Program-made: the position numbers and the translations under genes | Part shown: positions 10,337 through 20,221 of the stretch, one piece after another | Layout of the letters: each line of letters starts with the position of its first letter | How positions within the stretch are numbered: position 1 is the stretch's first letter | The notes under the pieces: model-generated | Seen by the model: only the letters and a program-made list of their open reading frames with translations | Told to the model about the DNA's origin: nothing | Database searches by the model: none | NCBI GenBank assembly: GCA_002104905.1 | Contig: MCFE01000674.1 | Coordinates: forward strand, 1 to 47,309 | Reading direction: 5' to 3' | Length of the DNA: 47,309 bases | DNA from: Basidiobolus meristosporus CBS 931.73 | Taxonomy: Eukaryota; Basidiobolomycota; Basidiobolomycetes; Basidiobolales; Basidiobolaceae

Positions 10337-10987
10337 ATGCTGGAGAATAATAGTTTTTCTCCACGAGAGGTACGCTATCTCCGGATATCCAAGACACAGG
10401 TCCTCCAGATGATTCTGTACACAAAACCAGAGTACACAAGCTGGTTTAGCGACCACGTTTTCCAGGTACATCTTTCTCTCAACATTTCGAGTACGCAGCC
10501 TTAGTGACAAGGGGTTCCTTTTGGCAACATTTGTTTTTAAGTTGGTTCTAGCGGCCTTGCAGCCCTTGATTCCTAAGAAGATCTCAGACTCCAAAAGCAA
10601 AGATCCTCCCGCAGAGATCTATCGATCAGGTGAGTGCTGTTTGAATATACGGAAGAAGGCCGCCATCTAAGCCATTTTGTATTTCATTCCACAGGGGTTT
10701 TTCAGATGGCTTATACAATCGTGAACTCCACGCAACCTCGACATTATCTTCTGTTGCAAAACGCCCCCGTGAAGGTTGAGGAGGAGGAGAGTTTTGGCGC
10801 AAGAGAGAAACAGAAGGATTTCACCTACGACGGTTTCACCATCTACAAGAAGGCTCTGGTGGTTGTTGTGGAGCCTTACGATCCACATAGAACGGTCGAA
10901 GTACCAGACTTCATTACCCTGGAGCGTAAAACCCCAACAATTCGAGATTACATACCAAGCAATGATGCAGCCAATGGGGCCACTTGA
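10337..10987 (+). CDS. Hypothetical protein, 179 aa, unrecognised
   Basis: Three exons fit: 10337-10465, 10512-10629 and 10695-10987 (540 nt). Intron 2 (65 nt, GTGAGT...CCACAG) is canonical. Intron 1 (46 nt, GTACAT...GACAAG) is short and was chosen because it alone restores the open frame. The protein has an N-terminal block (VLQMILYTKPEYTSWF), a hydrophobic stretch (GFLLATFVFKLVLAALQ, about residues 44-60), a charged segment ISDSKSKDPP, and a C-terminal block with IYKKALVVVVEPYDP. It looks like a conserved single-domain protein, but I cannot name the family. The opposite-strand frame at 10667-11095 is judged a shadow. It is convergent with TRAPPC13. Confidence 0.6.
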
Positions 10988-11228
10988 GGGGTGTTCTGTA
11001 TGTTTAGTCTGTCGCTCAAGTGTACAAATAAATTCCAATCGCGTTAGAGCGTCGTGTATTGGGCTGCATGGATCTAACGCGGGTATGCTCCACACGCGAG
11101 AAGGTTATGCGAAAGAACCAATAATAGCGACTACATTGTTCTGGCTGTGCTCGTACTGGCAAACCATGATACCTCTGGTTTATTGCTCATCTCTGAGGTG
11201 ATGACCTACACGTTTATTGTTTATACGC

Positions 11229-12503
11229 TCAATTATAGCACACAAAAACATCCCAGAGGTAGTCGAAGTCCTGCGAGTATCCGCCAAGGCTATCCAGAAT
11301 GCGGATGCCGCCGATTCTCTGCAGACCTGGCGAAAGTGGGACCAAGTCAAGCGAGAAGTCCAGAGAGCCATTGGGCGGGACATCCCCCAGATTCTTGCTT
11401 GAGTGGCCCACACTCAGCACCGAGTCCATCCTGGCTCTTTGCGTGGCCAGATGTGCCCGCATCGGTGCAGGCGTACGATTGAACATTCTGCATTGAACAC
11501 GAAACGGCTTCTCCAGGAATACATCCCGCGGTGTTTCAACCACTCGGAGCTCAATTCGCTCGGTTGGAGGAACCTTGCGCGTGAGCGGGCTGGTCTGTAG
11601 TCGGCCAGATTCACCGAGTGACGAGCGCCACATGATATCTAATTTCCCTAGTGCATTGGTGGTGCGAGAAGCCATGTCGTACAGACTCTTAGGGGTTAGC
11701 AGGTACACATATTGACGGATATCGCTGGGGGATAGGGATTCGCCAAGTCCCTCAACGCATGAAGGGTCCTCGGTACGATGGGCTGGGCTCGGTATGATTT
11801 GGTTGAGATCAGAATGGTTGAATTGTTCAGGTGGCTCGAAGCGCAACTGCTCCAGAAACATGGAGCTCGTCATGGTATTCTGCAGTTGGATCTCCAGTAG
11901 CACGCCCCCGTCGGGTCTGTTGTTCACCTTTGTTTTCACCGCCAGGGGGTTCAGTGTCTGGAACTTGTAGAACTGGCGGAAAAATTTTCTCTCCCCCGTG
12001 GGCGTGAGGTACTGAGCGGAGCAGACCAGTATGTGAATCCCAAGCTCTTTGATCTCCTGGCGGACCACGATCTCCTTGGTCTGCTTTGGGGCGAAATGCT
12101 CGAGTGGTGCAGCGGTCGTGTCGGCCAAAGGGATCCGGCTCGAAGTGGTTTGAATCTCGACCTTCACTCCCAGTTCTCTGACCGACTCGGTGTCCTCGTT
12201 GCTTAAGCATATATAACAGGCCAGGGTTTCTCCAAGGTAAAGGGTTCCCCAAGAATTTGGGAGCAGTAACGTCTCACTGAGCCCTAAATCTCGTAAATCT
12301 AGTGGAGGGCAAGTTTCTACAGAAGAATCTGTTTTGGTGTCAACCACGCGTGGATTGCCCCGGTGGAGTTGCTGTTGGACATCTGTACCATGCTCAAAGT
12401 AGATTGGTTGCAATGGAGCCGAGGTAGGCTGGGAAAGCCTCATAAGCCTCAGGCCAACGAGGTGTTTCTCGGTTTCCAAACCCTGGGTCTGTGTGGTTGT
12501 CAT
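11229..12503 (-). CDS. TRAPPC13: Trafficking protein particle complex subunit 13
   Basis: A single uninterrupted frame of 424 residues. It matches the TRAPPC13/DUF974 family: N-terminal HLVGLRLMRLSQP, then LYLGETLACYICLSNED, IKELGIHILVCSAQYLTPTGE, and FRQFYKFQTLNPLAVKTK, with Ig-like beta-sandwich character and a C-terminal region ending near LLWDVFVCYN. In animals this subunit belongs to TRAPPIII, an exchange factor for Rab1/Ypt1 in ER-Golgi traffic and autophagy; budding yeast has only a divergent counterpart. The absence of introns is unusual beside intron-rich neighbours. ATG 12503 is the first in-frame Met and places the family N-terminus correctly. Confidence 0.9.
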   Translation of the reverse strand: MTTTQTQGLETEKHLVGLRLMRLSQPTSAPLQPIYFEHGTDVQQQLHRGNPRVVDTKTDSSVETCPPLDLRDLGLSETLLLPNSWGTLYLGETLACYICLSNEDTESVRELGVKVEIQTTSSRIPLADTTAAPLEHFAPKQTKEIVVRQEIKELGIHILVCSAQYLTPTGERKFFRQFYKFQTLNPLAVKTKVNNRPDGGVLLEIQLQNTMTSSMFLEQLRFEPPEQFNHSDLNQIIPSPAHRTEDPSCVEGLGESLSPSDIRQYVYLLTPKSLYDMASRTTNALGKLDIMWRSSLGESGRLQTSPLTRKVPPTERIELRVVETPRDVFLEKPFRVQCRMFNRTPAPMRAHLATQRARMDSVLSVGHSSKNLGDVPPNGSLDFSLDLVPLSPGLQRIGGIRILDSLGGYSQDFDYLWDVFVCYN

Positions 12504-13096
12504 CGACGATATCTCTTAAATTAACCAGAGTGCCCTGACCATCTACTAGAGTATTTGGAGTTGTGCGGAGCGCGTATAAACCTATCAGATGAAACCTGCC
12601 TAAGCACCCAAACATGGTTCATCAGAGGCGAATTAAATCGGCAGCATCCAGATGGATGAATGTTTGTGATCTTTGGAATGAACTTTAATCACCGGATACT
12701 TGCATGACTGCTTGTACAAAAACCAGCAGAGCCATACAACCATCTTGATACGTTCGTGGTTTTGTTTGCGCCTGGAGACCCATACCATTGGGACGATCAG
12801 TAACACAGACCGTTTCACCCGATTCCGGACGACGGCAGATCAAATTCCCAACTCCCGACTGATGTTACTGTAGCGGTGCGTAGAAACGTCTCTTGTGAAG
12901 AGCAACGCCAAACACCTGACCCTTACAAAGTTTCAGTGGAGCTATGATGCTAGTCCTTTATATATCCCTTCTCTGCTGCGTCAAGCTCCATCCGTTGCTT
13001 TGGTGTTACTGGCAATTCCTCACCACCGAGCTACCTAGCTCTGTAGACAGCTGGCTTCATCCTCTTGATTATAGAAGTAGACGAATTTACGAGACC
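12504..13096. other. Divergent intergenic region
   Basis: Between TRAPPC13 (-) and the Lys/Ala-rich protein gene (+). The plus frame is open from 12944, but that extension precedes the obvious signal peptide and is taken as 5' UTR. Nothing else was seen. Confidence 0.4.
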
Positions 13097-14773
13097 ATGT
13101 GCAAGATTCGGTCATTGATTCTGGTTGCGCTGCTTACCAATGGGTATGGCATCCAATACGCGTACGGAGCTCCCACAAGCCAAGCCTACAATCCAATTCT
13201 ATATAGCAAGAGGGGGTTGCTTGAGTCAGAATCAGCTTCAAGCTCTCGTTCCACCTTATTGCTCAATGAAGATGACGAGCATGAGACTAGCGATAAGTTA
13301 TTGATTCCACTATTAGAAAATACCGGCTATGTACTAGGCAGGATCCCGCTCCTAGGTGGCCTACTTGAGGGTTTGCTTCGTGGACGTATCCAGGGCGCTA
13401 AGCCTCCCAAACTCATCATCTCGTTTTCCCCCGCTGAAGCGAAACAAGTTGCAAAAGAGAGCATTCCTGAGATCGGGGCCTTCTTGAAACAGACTCTAGA
13501 TCAAAGCGCGGCCAAAAGCACCGGGGTGGAAGCCGCCAGGGCGAAGGAAGTCACAGAAAGAACAACAGCTAAAGCCAAGGAAGCGACCAGAAAGAAGGAG
13601 GCCGCCGGAGCTAAAGAACTGGCCAGAAAGGTGAAGCAAGCTAAGGAAGCCAAGGTGAGAGCAGCTACAGCAGCTAAGAAGGCAGCCAGAAAGTTGAAGG
13701 AGGCTGCCGGAGCTAAAGAACTGGCCAGAAAGGTGAAGCAAGCTAAGGAAGCCAAGGAGAGAGCAGACGCAGCAGCTAAGGAGGCAGCCAGAAAGTTGAA
13801 GGAGGCCGCCGGAGCTAAAGAACTGGCCAAAAAGGTGAAGCAAGCTAAGGAAGCCAAGAAGAGAGCAGATGCAGCAGCTAAGGAGGCAGCCAGAAAGTTG
13901 AAGGAGGCCGCCGGAGCTAAAGAACTGGCCAAAAAGGTGAAGCAAGCTAAGGAAGCCAAGGAGAGAGCAGCTACAGCAGCCAAGAAGGCAACCAGAAAGT
14001 TGAAGCAGGCCAAGGAAACAGCCAGAAAAATAAAGGAAGCCAAGGAGAGAGCAGCTACAGCAGCTAAGGAGGCAGCCAGAAAGTTGCAACAGGATAAGGA
14101 AGCAGCAAGAAAACAGAAGGAAGACAAGGAGAGAGTAGCTACAGCAGCTAAGGAAGTAAACAGGAAGATGAAGGAGGCCACAGAAAGAGCAGTAGCTGAA
14201 GCCAAAAAACTCGCCAGAAAAATGAAGGAGGGAAGTGCATCTGCGGTAGCCAAGAAGGAAGTCAGAAGGAAGAATGAAGCTATGAAACAAGCAGCAGCTG
14301 AAGCCAAAAGAGCCACCGAGATGAAGGAAGTTAAATCAAAAATTTCTGGCAAGGAGCAGAAAGTGCCCAGGGAAATGGTGACAAAACTGAGCAGTATGGC
14401 TACTAGTGTCAAAGATGCCATAAAAAAGGCAATCACTAAAACCAAGAAGGTTACCGACAAAATGGAGTCGGCCGCCAAGGCCAAGGAGAGTGCTGCAAAA
14501 GACAAAACGGCAGCTAAAAATGCGCCAATAGGGAACCCCGACAAACCAAAGGCGGATGGTTATGCCAAGAAGGCCCCCATAGTAAAAAGTGCACTATTGA
14601 GCATATTTGCCAGAGTGAAAGAAATAGATGACCAGATCAACGGGAGCGCTAGCAAAGTCAAGGCCTCCTTGGCAAAAATCAATTCTGAGGCCCGAAGGAT
14701 TGCAAGCAATAGCCCAAGCTCACCAACTGGATTCGTATCAGACGCGATTTCAAGTTTAAATTCTTTCTTCTAG
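13097..14773 (+). CDS. Secreted Lys/Ala-rich helical repeat protein
   Basis: 558 residues, no intron. ATG 13097 is chosen because a good signal peptide follows (basic MCKIR, hydrophobic core, small residues near 22-25). A dibasic SKR at residues 37-39 is a possible Kex2 cleavage site. After an acidic, then mixed segment (to ~135) comes a long Lys/Ala/Glu/Arg-rich region (about 140-440) predicted to be almost wholly alpha-helical. It contains four 34-residue units of the form GAKELARKVKQAKEAK..., followed by decayed copies. The tail (about 490-558) is less biased. The pattern resembles group-3 LEA or right-handed 11-mer helical proteins, but I cannot assign a family. Long antisense frames here (264 and 347 codons) are composition artefacts. 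Confidence 0.75.
   Translation: MCKIRSLILVALLTNGYGIQYAYGAPTSQAYNPILYSKRGLLESESASSSRSTLLLNEDDEHETSDKLLIPLLENTGYVLGRIPLLGGLLEGLLRGRIQGAKPPKLIISFSPAEAKQVAKESIPEIGAFLKQTLDQSAAKSTGVEAARAKEVTERTTAKAKEATRKKEAAGAKELARKVKQAKEAKVRAATAAKKAARKLKEAAGAKELARKVKQAKEAKERADAAAKEAARKLKEAAGAKELAKKVKQAKEAKKRADAAAKEAARKLKEAAGAKELAKKVKQAKEAKERAATAAKKATRKLKQAKETARKIKEAKERAATAAKEAARKLQQDKEAARKQKEDKERVATAAKEVNRKMKEATERAVAEAKKLARKMKEGSASAVAKKEVRRKNEAMKQAAAEAKRATEMKEVKSKISGKEQKVPREMVTKLSSMATSVKDAIKKAITKTKKVTDKMESAAKAKESAAKDKTAAKNAPIGNPDKPKADGYAKKAPIVKSALLSIFARVKEIDDQINGSASKVKASLAKINSEARRIASNSPSSPTGFVSDAISSLNSFF
13607..14014 (+). repeat. 102-bp coding tandem repeat, 4 copies
   Basis: GGAGCTAAAGAACTGGCCA recurs at 13607, 13709, 13811 and 13913, exactly 102 bp (34 codons) apart. 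The copies differ at few bases, mostly in codons for charged residues, so they are recently amplified or homogenised. More diverged units follow. Confidence 0.9.
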
Positions 14774-15917
14774 ACGTGGGTGCTGTTAGTAACTTATTGT
14801 TCATGTCACGCGCATGATGAAATAAATAATTTTAATCTTATTATCCAAATAAGTTCCCTCAAGCTATGACATATGGAATACCCATGTATGTGTAGGGATT
14901 GGTGTACTTGGCAATTGGTCCATTCCAAGGCATGGAACACACAGGGACTCCACCTCCGCATCCAACGCTATCCCATTAGGTGTGCGCCGCTGCGTTACAC
15001 AAGTTTAGCTGCCTTACCGTAGCCAAGATACTCACCCAGGGTCCAGGCAAGTTCAACTGATAACCCTCAAGGACCTTTATCAATGATAAGCACAACAGTG
15101 GTGACTCTTACGGTTGATTGGACGAATCGTCTACCAGGAAACCATTTCCACCTTCTGATTAAACTTTACGCCTTTCCAGCGACATGGACTGAGGATTCCC
15201 GCGATTAGCATTTTAGGCAGAAAGCATCCTTCAGTTTCCATGAAATTCTCATACGAAGCCTTCAGCACTTGTCATGATGTGTCGGAAATTCCAGGCATAT
15301 CCGGCGACTCTTTATTGGGGAAGCGGGAGTTCGACGCATCATCCGTAATAAATGAATTAACTTGGCTAATTGATTGCATCAGACGTCCGATTTGGCTAGT
15401 TTGTCTTTGTTCACTAACCAAGCTGGGTCATGCAAATTAAGGATCAAGGCAGATCATTAGTGGGCATTGGCGTAGATCAGCCGCGCCATTGCATCATTAC
15501 TCTAGTGCACTTGTCCGGGTGTCATAATTATTATCCGGGTGGTGGTGCCGGGTCTGCCAGTGTAGTCGCGGCAATCGTTGGGAGTATACAAACCCAAAGC
15601 ATCCGGGCGTGGCCGACATCTTGTTAATGTCGAGGATGATAAGCACTGCCCGCTGAATTTGCTGGTTAAGCGTAGGGCTGGATACAGTGGCTTCAACGCT
15701 GGCATCACGCTACGAAGTCCAGAGCAATGCCTGTGATGGGATAAATACGTCGAGTCATCAGAGTGTGTTCATGACCCCAGCGCTGAGCTACTCGGGGAGA
15801 GATTCGTTATCCTCTACTACCGTTGCGATGTGACTGGGCGCTTACATCACCTAGAATCATTTCACATATAAAGCCTCGAGATCTGCTCGTTCTGCAGCAA
15901 GTCCCCCGTTCTGTTCT
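14774..15917. other. Intergenic, nothing recognised
   Basis: About 1.1 kb. It starts with the 3' flank of the repeat-protein gene (AATAAATAATTT near 14820). Short frames such as 15240-15440 show no domain or splice pattern. The last 200 bp should be the promoter of the CsbD-like gene. Confidence 0.4.
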
Positions 15918-16143
15918 ATGGATCCCGTTAAAACGAAACTCAAAGCCACCTCAGGCGCAATCAAGGAGAGTGTCGGCCACATCACAAGAAGTCAACGTTT
16001 GGAAGACAAAGGGGCAGCCGAACACGCCCAGGCACAGCACCAGCGAAGTTCCCACGGAAGGCAACCTACTAAACACAATGTGAGTAATAACAGTGGCTTG
16101 TTATCTGGCCAACAAAATCGCAACCCTAACACTGCAGGCATGA
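15918..16143 (+). CDS. CsbD-like small stress protein
   Basis: ATG 15918 opens MDPVKTKLKATSGAIKESVG, which has the CsbD-type pattern of a K-G-like repeat with KESVGHITRSQRLEDKGAAEHAQ. Fungal CsbD-like proteins are small, hydrophilic and stress-induced, with no defined biochemical function. A 58-nt intron (16080-16137, GTGAGT...CCCTAACACTGCAG) fits; splicing adds one Ala and stops at 16143 (55 residues). Unspliced, the frame stays open to 16151 and gives 77 residues. The branch-site match makes splicing more likely. The family call is moderate because the protein is short. Confidence 0.55.
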
Positions 16144-17320
16144 GCGATTAACATCCCTGAATCGGCTGTAACCCTTATTCTACAATAAACCCGCCTCCCA
16201 TCATCCACTTGGGGGTTGATATGATCATTACCACCAATCATTATAGCGATGCACCAGGAAAGCGAGCAAGCAAGATTCGAGTTCTGTTCTCTACTCGGAT
16301 CTCCACTTACAATCATTTGGCCATGTTTCCCGAGGCTCAGCCAAAACCCGCACAGTGTCCCATATTGTTTTGGCTGGGCCGATAGCCAAGATATGCGTAC
16401 TAAAGGATTATGTAGTCGGTTGCATCAAATATCCTCGTTCCGAACCGACTCTATTTGAAGTTCGAGATTGCCTCTTTAGCTCTTCTCTGTCGCTGTACGC
16501 TTCGCTCTTGGGTAGAATTTACCTTGGAGGAGACTTGGGAGTACATGTAGAGGAAGGGTCTTATCCCGTCATAAATCGACACCGTAGGCCTCTTTCAGGG
16601 TCGAAACGGATCCTTCGCAGGGTAGTTAGGGTATTTCCTAATAGCAGACTTATGAACAGGAAGGTCCATCTCGGCAGCACCTTCTCCACACACAGCTACC
16701 TAACTCCGCTATCTCTCCAAGCAAGCCGTTGCTGCTCTCAAGCATTAAGTCATATTGAGCCCAGACCCCACAGATCAGTGAACTGTGCATGCGACCCCTC
16801 AACCACTGCGAGGATAATAAAGCCAATTCTGCACATGTTTTAAGTTTCATAAGCGCCTCGTACCATATTTCAGCTAACCAAAGATCAACATTACACTCCT
16901 CAATTTCGTCCAACCGCCTACGGGAAGCCCTATCTGAAGGCTGAATACGCATACGTACTTCACGATTGTATTCGCCGGCAAAGTGTGCTAACACCGGAGG
17001 TACAAGACACGAAGTGCAATCAACACAACTTTTTCAGTACACTAATACTCAAGATCAACAGTTCATCGCCACCTTTATCAGTCATGGGGCTGCCAATCCT
17101 AAAATGAATCGGCTGTTACGTTTTACAGAATACTTTGGTCGCTGGGCAGTATTCATGCCAATGCTCGATCTCCCACGATAAATCTGGTGAGACTCGATTT
17201 CCAGATGTAGCCCCTGTATTTACTGGAGAGTGAACAATCTGTATAGCTTTTTTCCGGGATCCTGCATCTAATGGATTAGAGAATTTCGCCTTCCACAGTT
17301 TGCTGACGGTCGCTATTTAC
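16144..17320. other. Intergenic, one tentative small gene
   Basis: No firmly supported gene. The plus-strand frame 16355-16843 shows no domain. A tentative minus-strand gene (16569-16952) is listed separately. The right end is the promoter of the Pho13-type gene. Confidence 0.35.
16569..16952 (-). CDS. Tentative small protein, 98 aa
   Basis: Exons 16700-16952 and 16569-16612 join across an 87-nt intron (GTAGCT donor, CCCTAACTACC branch-like site, GCGAAG acceptor) into 98 residues. The product starts MRIQPSDRASRRRLDEIEE and is mainly helical and acidic, with no family I recognise. The support is only an open frame with protein-like composition and a plausible intron. It could equally be chance. 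Confidence 0.3.
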
Positions 17321-18736
17321 ATGGCAAACAAACTATCAACCAAGCTCGAAGTCGAGGAGTTTCTAGCCTCTATCGACACGTTTCTTGTAGACTGTGATGG
17401 TAGGGAAGTCACAGCGGTTCTTATCGACAACCCGACTTGACGACGTCTTTGGTTTAGGTGTGTTATGGAAAGGTAGTGAAGTGATCGATGGCATTCGCGA
17501 GACACTCGACTACATTCGAGGCTTAGGTAGGTCTCCACGTATATTTGTACTAGGTTTCTGCTCACGACATGCTTAGGAAAGCGTATCCTATTCGTCACCA
17601 ATAATAGCATCAAATCCCGCCGGCAATACCTGTCAAAATTCAATTCCTTGGGCATCAAGTCCTCTGAGGTATACGATTGGGAAAAAAGTGCTCTTTGATG
17701 GAGGCTGCTGTTAACTGGTTGAACTTCCAAAGGAGGAGATCTTCGGCTCTTCTTATGCAACTGCATACTATCTAAAGCATATTCTGCATTTCCCCGACAA
17801 CAAGAAGGTCTATGGTGTTGGAGCAGACGGACTACGTGAGGAGCTCGAGCAAGAGGGAATCCAGGTCTGCGGTATAGGGGTAAGGCACCGAGAGTGTATA
17901 GGATTTCTTGATGTCCACCATTGATGCGAACTACTTTCTCCTTCAGGAGGATAACGAAGCGATCACCTTTGATGGCCTGAAGACCATTCAACCGGATGAC
18001 ACGGTAATGCCCATGCACAAATATAGCTGGCAGACAACCTAATCAAATGCCCTTAGATTGGTGCAGTAGTAATGGGGATGGATATCAATGTGAATTATCG
18101 AAAGTACGCCAAGGCTTTCACGTATTTGCATCACAACACTGAGTGTCATTTCATTGCAACCAACGAAGATATACTGGATCCAATCGCCGGAACCGTATTC
18201 CCAGGTACGTTTCGATGCCTCTACTCCGGCCTCAATGTTGACTAATAGGCCCTTCACAGCCGCAGGGGCATTTCTTTCTCCTCTGACAATTGCGTTAGAT
18301 CGAAAGCCGATCGTCATGGGAAAACCAGAAAAGCCGATGATTGACTGTATAGTAAAGAAGTGAGTCCCTTGCACTAGCATGCCGTGTGACATTTTCTGGA
18401 ACGCTTCTGATGTTTGCTAGGTATCATCTCGACAAGAGCAGGACCTGCATGGTTGGCGATAGGTAATTGGCGAATTACCAGTGACCTCGAGATTTGTGTC
18501 TAATAAGCTGTAATCGCTATTCAGGCTAAATACAGACATCCTCTTCGGTATCAATGGTGGTTTGAAAACCCTCCTGGTGTTGACGGGTAGGCATGATTGG
18601 TCAGAAAACCCAGAGGAAAGTGTTAACATGGAGCCCATTAGGTATTACTCAGGAATCAGAGCTAGCATCTGAGCAAGCTATCCGCCCTGATCATTATGCA
18701 GATGCGCTTAGCTCCCTCTACTACCTAACCCGTTAG
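17321..18736 (+). CDS. PHO13: HAD-family p-nitrophenyl/phosphoglycolate phosphatase (Pho13 type)
   Basis: Ten exons: 17321-17399, 17458-17526, 17577-17668, 17733-17879, 17947-18003, 18057-18204, 18260-18359, 18421-18462, 18525-18586, 18642-18736. They sum to 891 nt and 296 residues, near the family's ~310. Introns are 50-67 nt with GT/AG ends. All HAD motifs are present: nucleophile Asp24 and acid Asp26 in LVDCDGVLW; motif II Thr57 in FVTNNS; Lys219 in MGKPEKP; metal ligands Asp244 and Asp249 in MVGDRLNTDI. The C2-type cap lies between motifs II and III. Pho13/PGP enzymes hydrolyse 2-phosphoglycolate and other damaged sugar phosphates in the cytosol (family knowledge). Motif I has Cys between the two Asps where Met or Val is usual. 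Confidence 0.93.
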
Positions 18737-19433
18737 CCGCCAAGTAGACGCTCCGTGAAGAAGGAATGTTTTTTGGATCACAAATAGTCACCGGTCCTTC
18801 GCTGCCCACTATGTTGCTAGCGGCCTTCCTGGAGACAAAACAATAAAAATAGACATTTGAAGTTCTACACATCGAAGCCAGGCTTCGTCCCCTCCCTGTA
18901 TTTCTGCGGTTTGGAGGCTCGACTACGATCAGGCGAAATTTGATAAACGATTCCGATAATAGGAGTGATACTGACCAGTAGCTGAGTGTACATAGCAAAG
19001 AATACCATATCTAAGCTACCAGTACCGATTTACCCTTGACACCAAGCGAGATCTCTAACCAGAGCAACTGTGTTGTACTTCACACACAACATTCATTTTC
19101 CTCCCTAATTCCTCAATATCTTAAATCATACCGCAAGGCGCTTTATTTCAAATCGCTATGATACACTCACAACCTATTCCGTCCGCTATCGAAAATACTG
19201 AGCAGTGAAAAATCGCCCAGTTACTTCTATGCACGGCTAATGCTGCTGAGCTTAACTATACAGTGAACAATGATCAATCCAATACCACTCTCTCATGTTT
19301 TCAATGAGATAAGAGTTACGTCAAGGAAACGTAAAGGGCCACGATGATCACTGGAAAGGGCTAATTCATCTGTCAAAAGGAAAGCAATAAGCAACAGGTC
19401 TGGTGAGAAAGTGTAGACATCACGAAACGACCT
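18737..19433. other. Convergent spacer, nothing recognised
   Basis: About 700 bp between the ends of the Pho13-type gene (+) and TAF13 (-). No gene, repeat or RNA was recognised. Confidence 0.4.
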
Positions 19434-19936
19434 CTAAAACATATCGTCGGATTCCTTTTTGCCAGGCTTCTCAAGTTCATCCTTATCGAATAGTTGCTTG
19501 GCACGTCTAATGTCCTCACTCATGTAAAGCAACTCCTCCACTCTGGTAAGCTTCTTCGGATCCTTACGCAGAGCGAACTTAAAGTCCTCCACTTTGACTT
19601 TTCCACGTCTATCTGCTACTTTGGCTGCTTGTAGACACTAGGGGTTTGACGAGTTTAGTAAATAAGTCAAGAACATGGGGTTGTATTGCAAAGGCAGATC
19701 GAACCATTCCCGTTATGTACTCGATCACCAGATCTTCCATGACATTGACGGTGTCGGCTGAAGGATTAGGTACATCACCAAAACCATACATGAGCAGTCG
19801 CACTACATAAAGTTAAAGAATAATATGAACTGGCATGACAAAGGAATGCCTAAGATGAACCCTCGATGCTTGTTCAAAGGATACATTCTTTTGTGAAAAG
19901 GCGCTTTTTATTTCCGGTCTTCGGCTTCAGCTCCAT
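19434..19936 (-). CDS. TAF13: TFIID subunit 13 (histone-fold)
   Basis: Three exons: 19885-19936, 19705-19802 and 19434-19637, giving 117 residues. The product reads MELKPKTGNKKRLFTKE, then LRLLMYGFGDVPNPSADTV, MEDLVIEYITGM, DRRGKVKVEDFKFALRKDP and ends KKESDDMF. This is the TAF13 histone fold, which pairs with TAF11 in TFIID, the core promoter-recognition complex in the nucleus. Length and motif order match the family. Intron 1 (19803-19884) has U12-type signals. Intron 2 (19638-19704) has a GTTCGA donor, weak but required by the family alignment and frame. Confidence 0.95.
19803..19884 (-). other. Candidate U12-type GT-AG intron in TAF13
   Basis: The donor reads GTATCCTTTG, matching the minor-spliceosome consensus RTATCCTTT. 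TTCTTTAACT at 19811-19820 matches the U12 branch consensus TTCCTTRAC with one change, and its branch A lies 10-11 nt from the terminal AG. There is no pyrimidine tract of the usual kind between branch and acceptor. Removal joins GAA-T to TG-CGA and restores the TAF13 frame. Confidence 0.8.
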
Positions 19937-20221
19937 TTTCAATATTTCTGGATAACAAAAGACTGCTCTATTCAACTCTCAACAAAGCAATGGCATATAT
20001 ATAGTTTGAATAAATTTCCACGATTCAAAACTTTTTACCGCTGATTGATGGAGCCAGGATCAGGATCAGGATCATGATCTTGCGGAATCAGAGCATAATA
20101 GGAAGCCCAACTTGGATACTATTCCGTCAACTTATTTCAAAGCGAGCTGCATTGGATTTTCGTCTTATCCTTTCTCTTCAAGCATTATAAACGCTTTGGT
20201 TGTGTTGCTTACATCTTAATT

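Noticed and set aside
10667-11095. 142-codon minus-strand frame
   Set aside because: Antisense to exon 3 of the 179-aa gene, which has better composition and canonical splice sites.
13496-14544. Two long antisense frames (264 and 347 codons) opposite the Lys/Ala-rich gene
   Set aside because: They arise because Lys/Ala/Glu codons lack stop complements on the other strand; the plus strand has a signal peptide and codon-level repeats.
16355-16843. 162-codon plus-strand frame
   Set aside because: No domain, Ser/Arg-rich random-like composition, no splice support.
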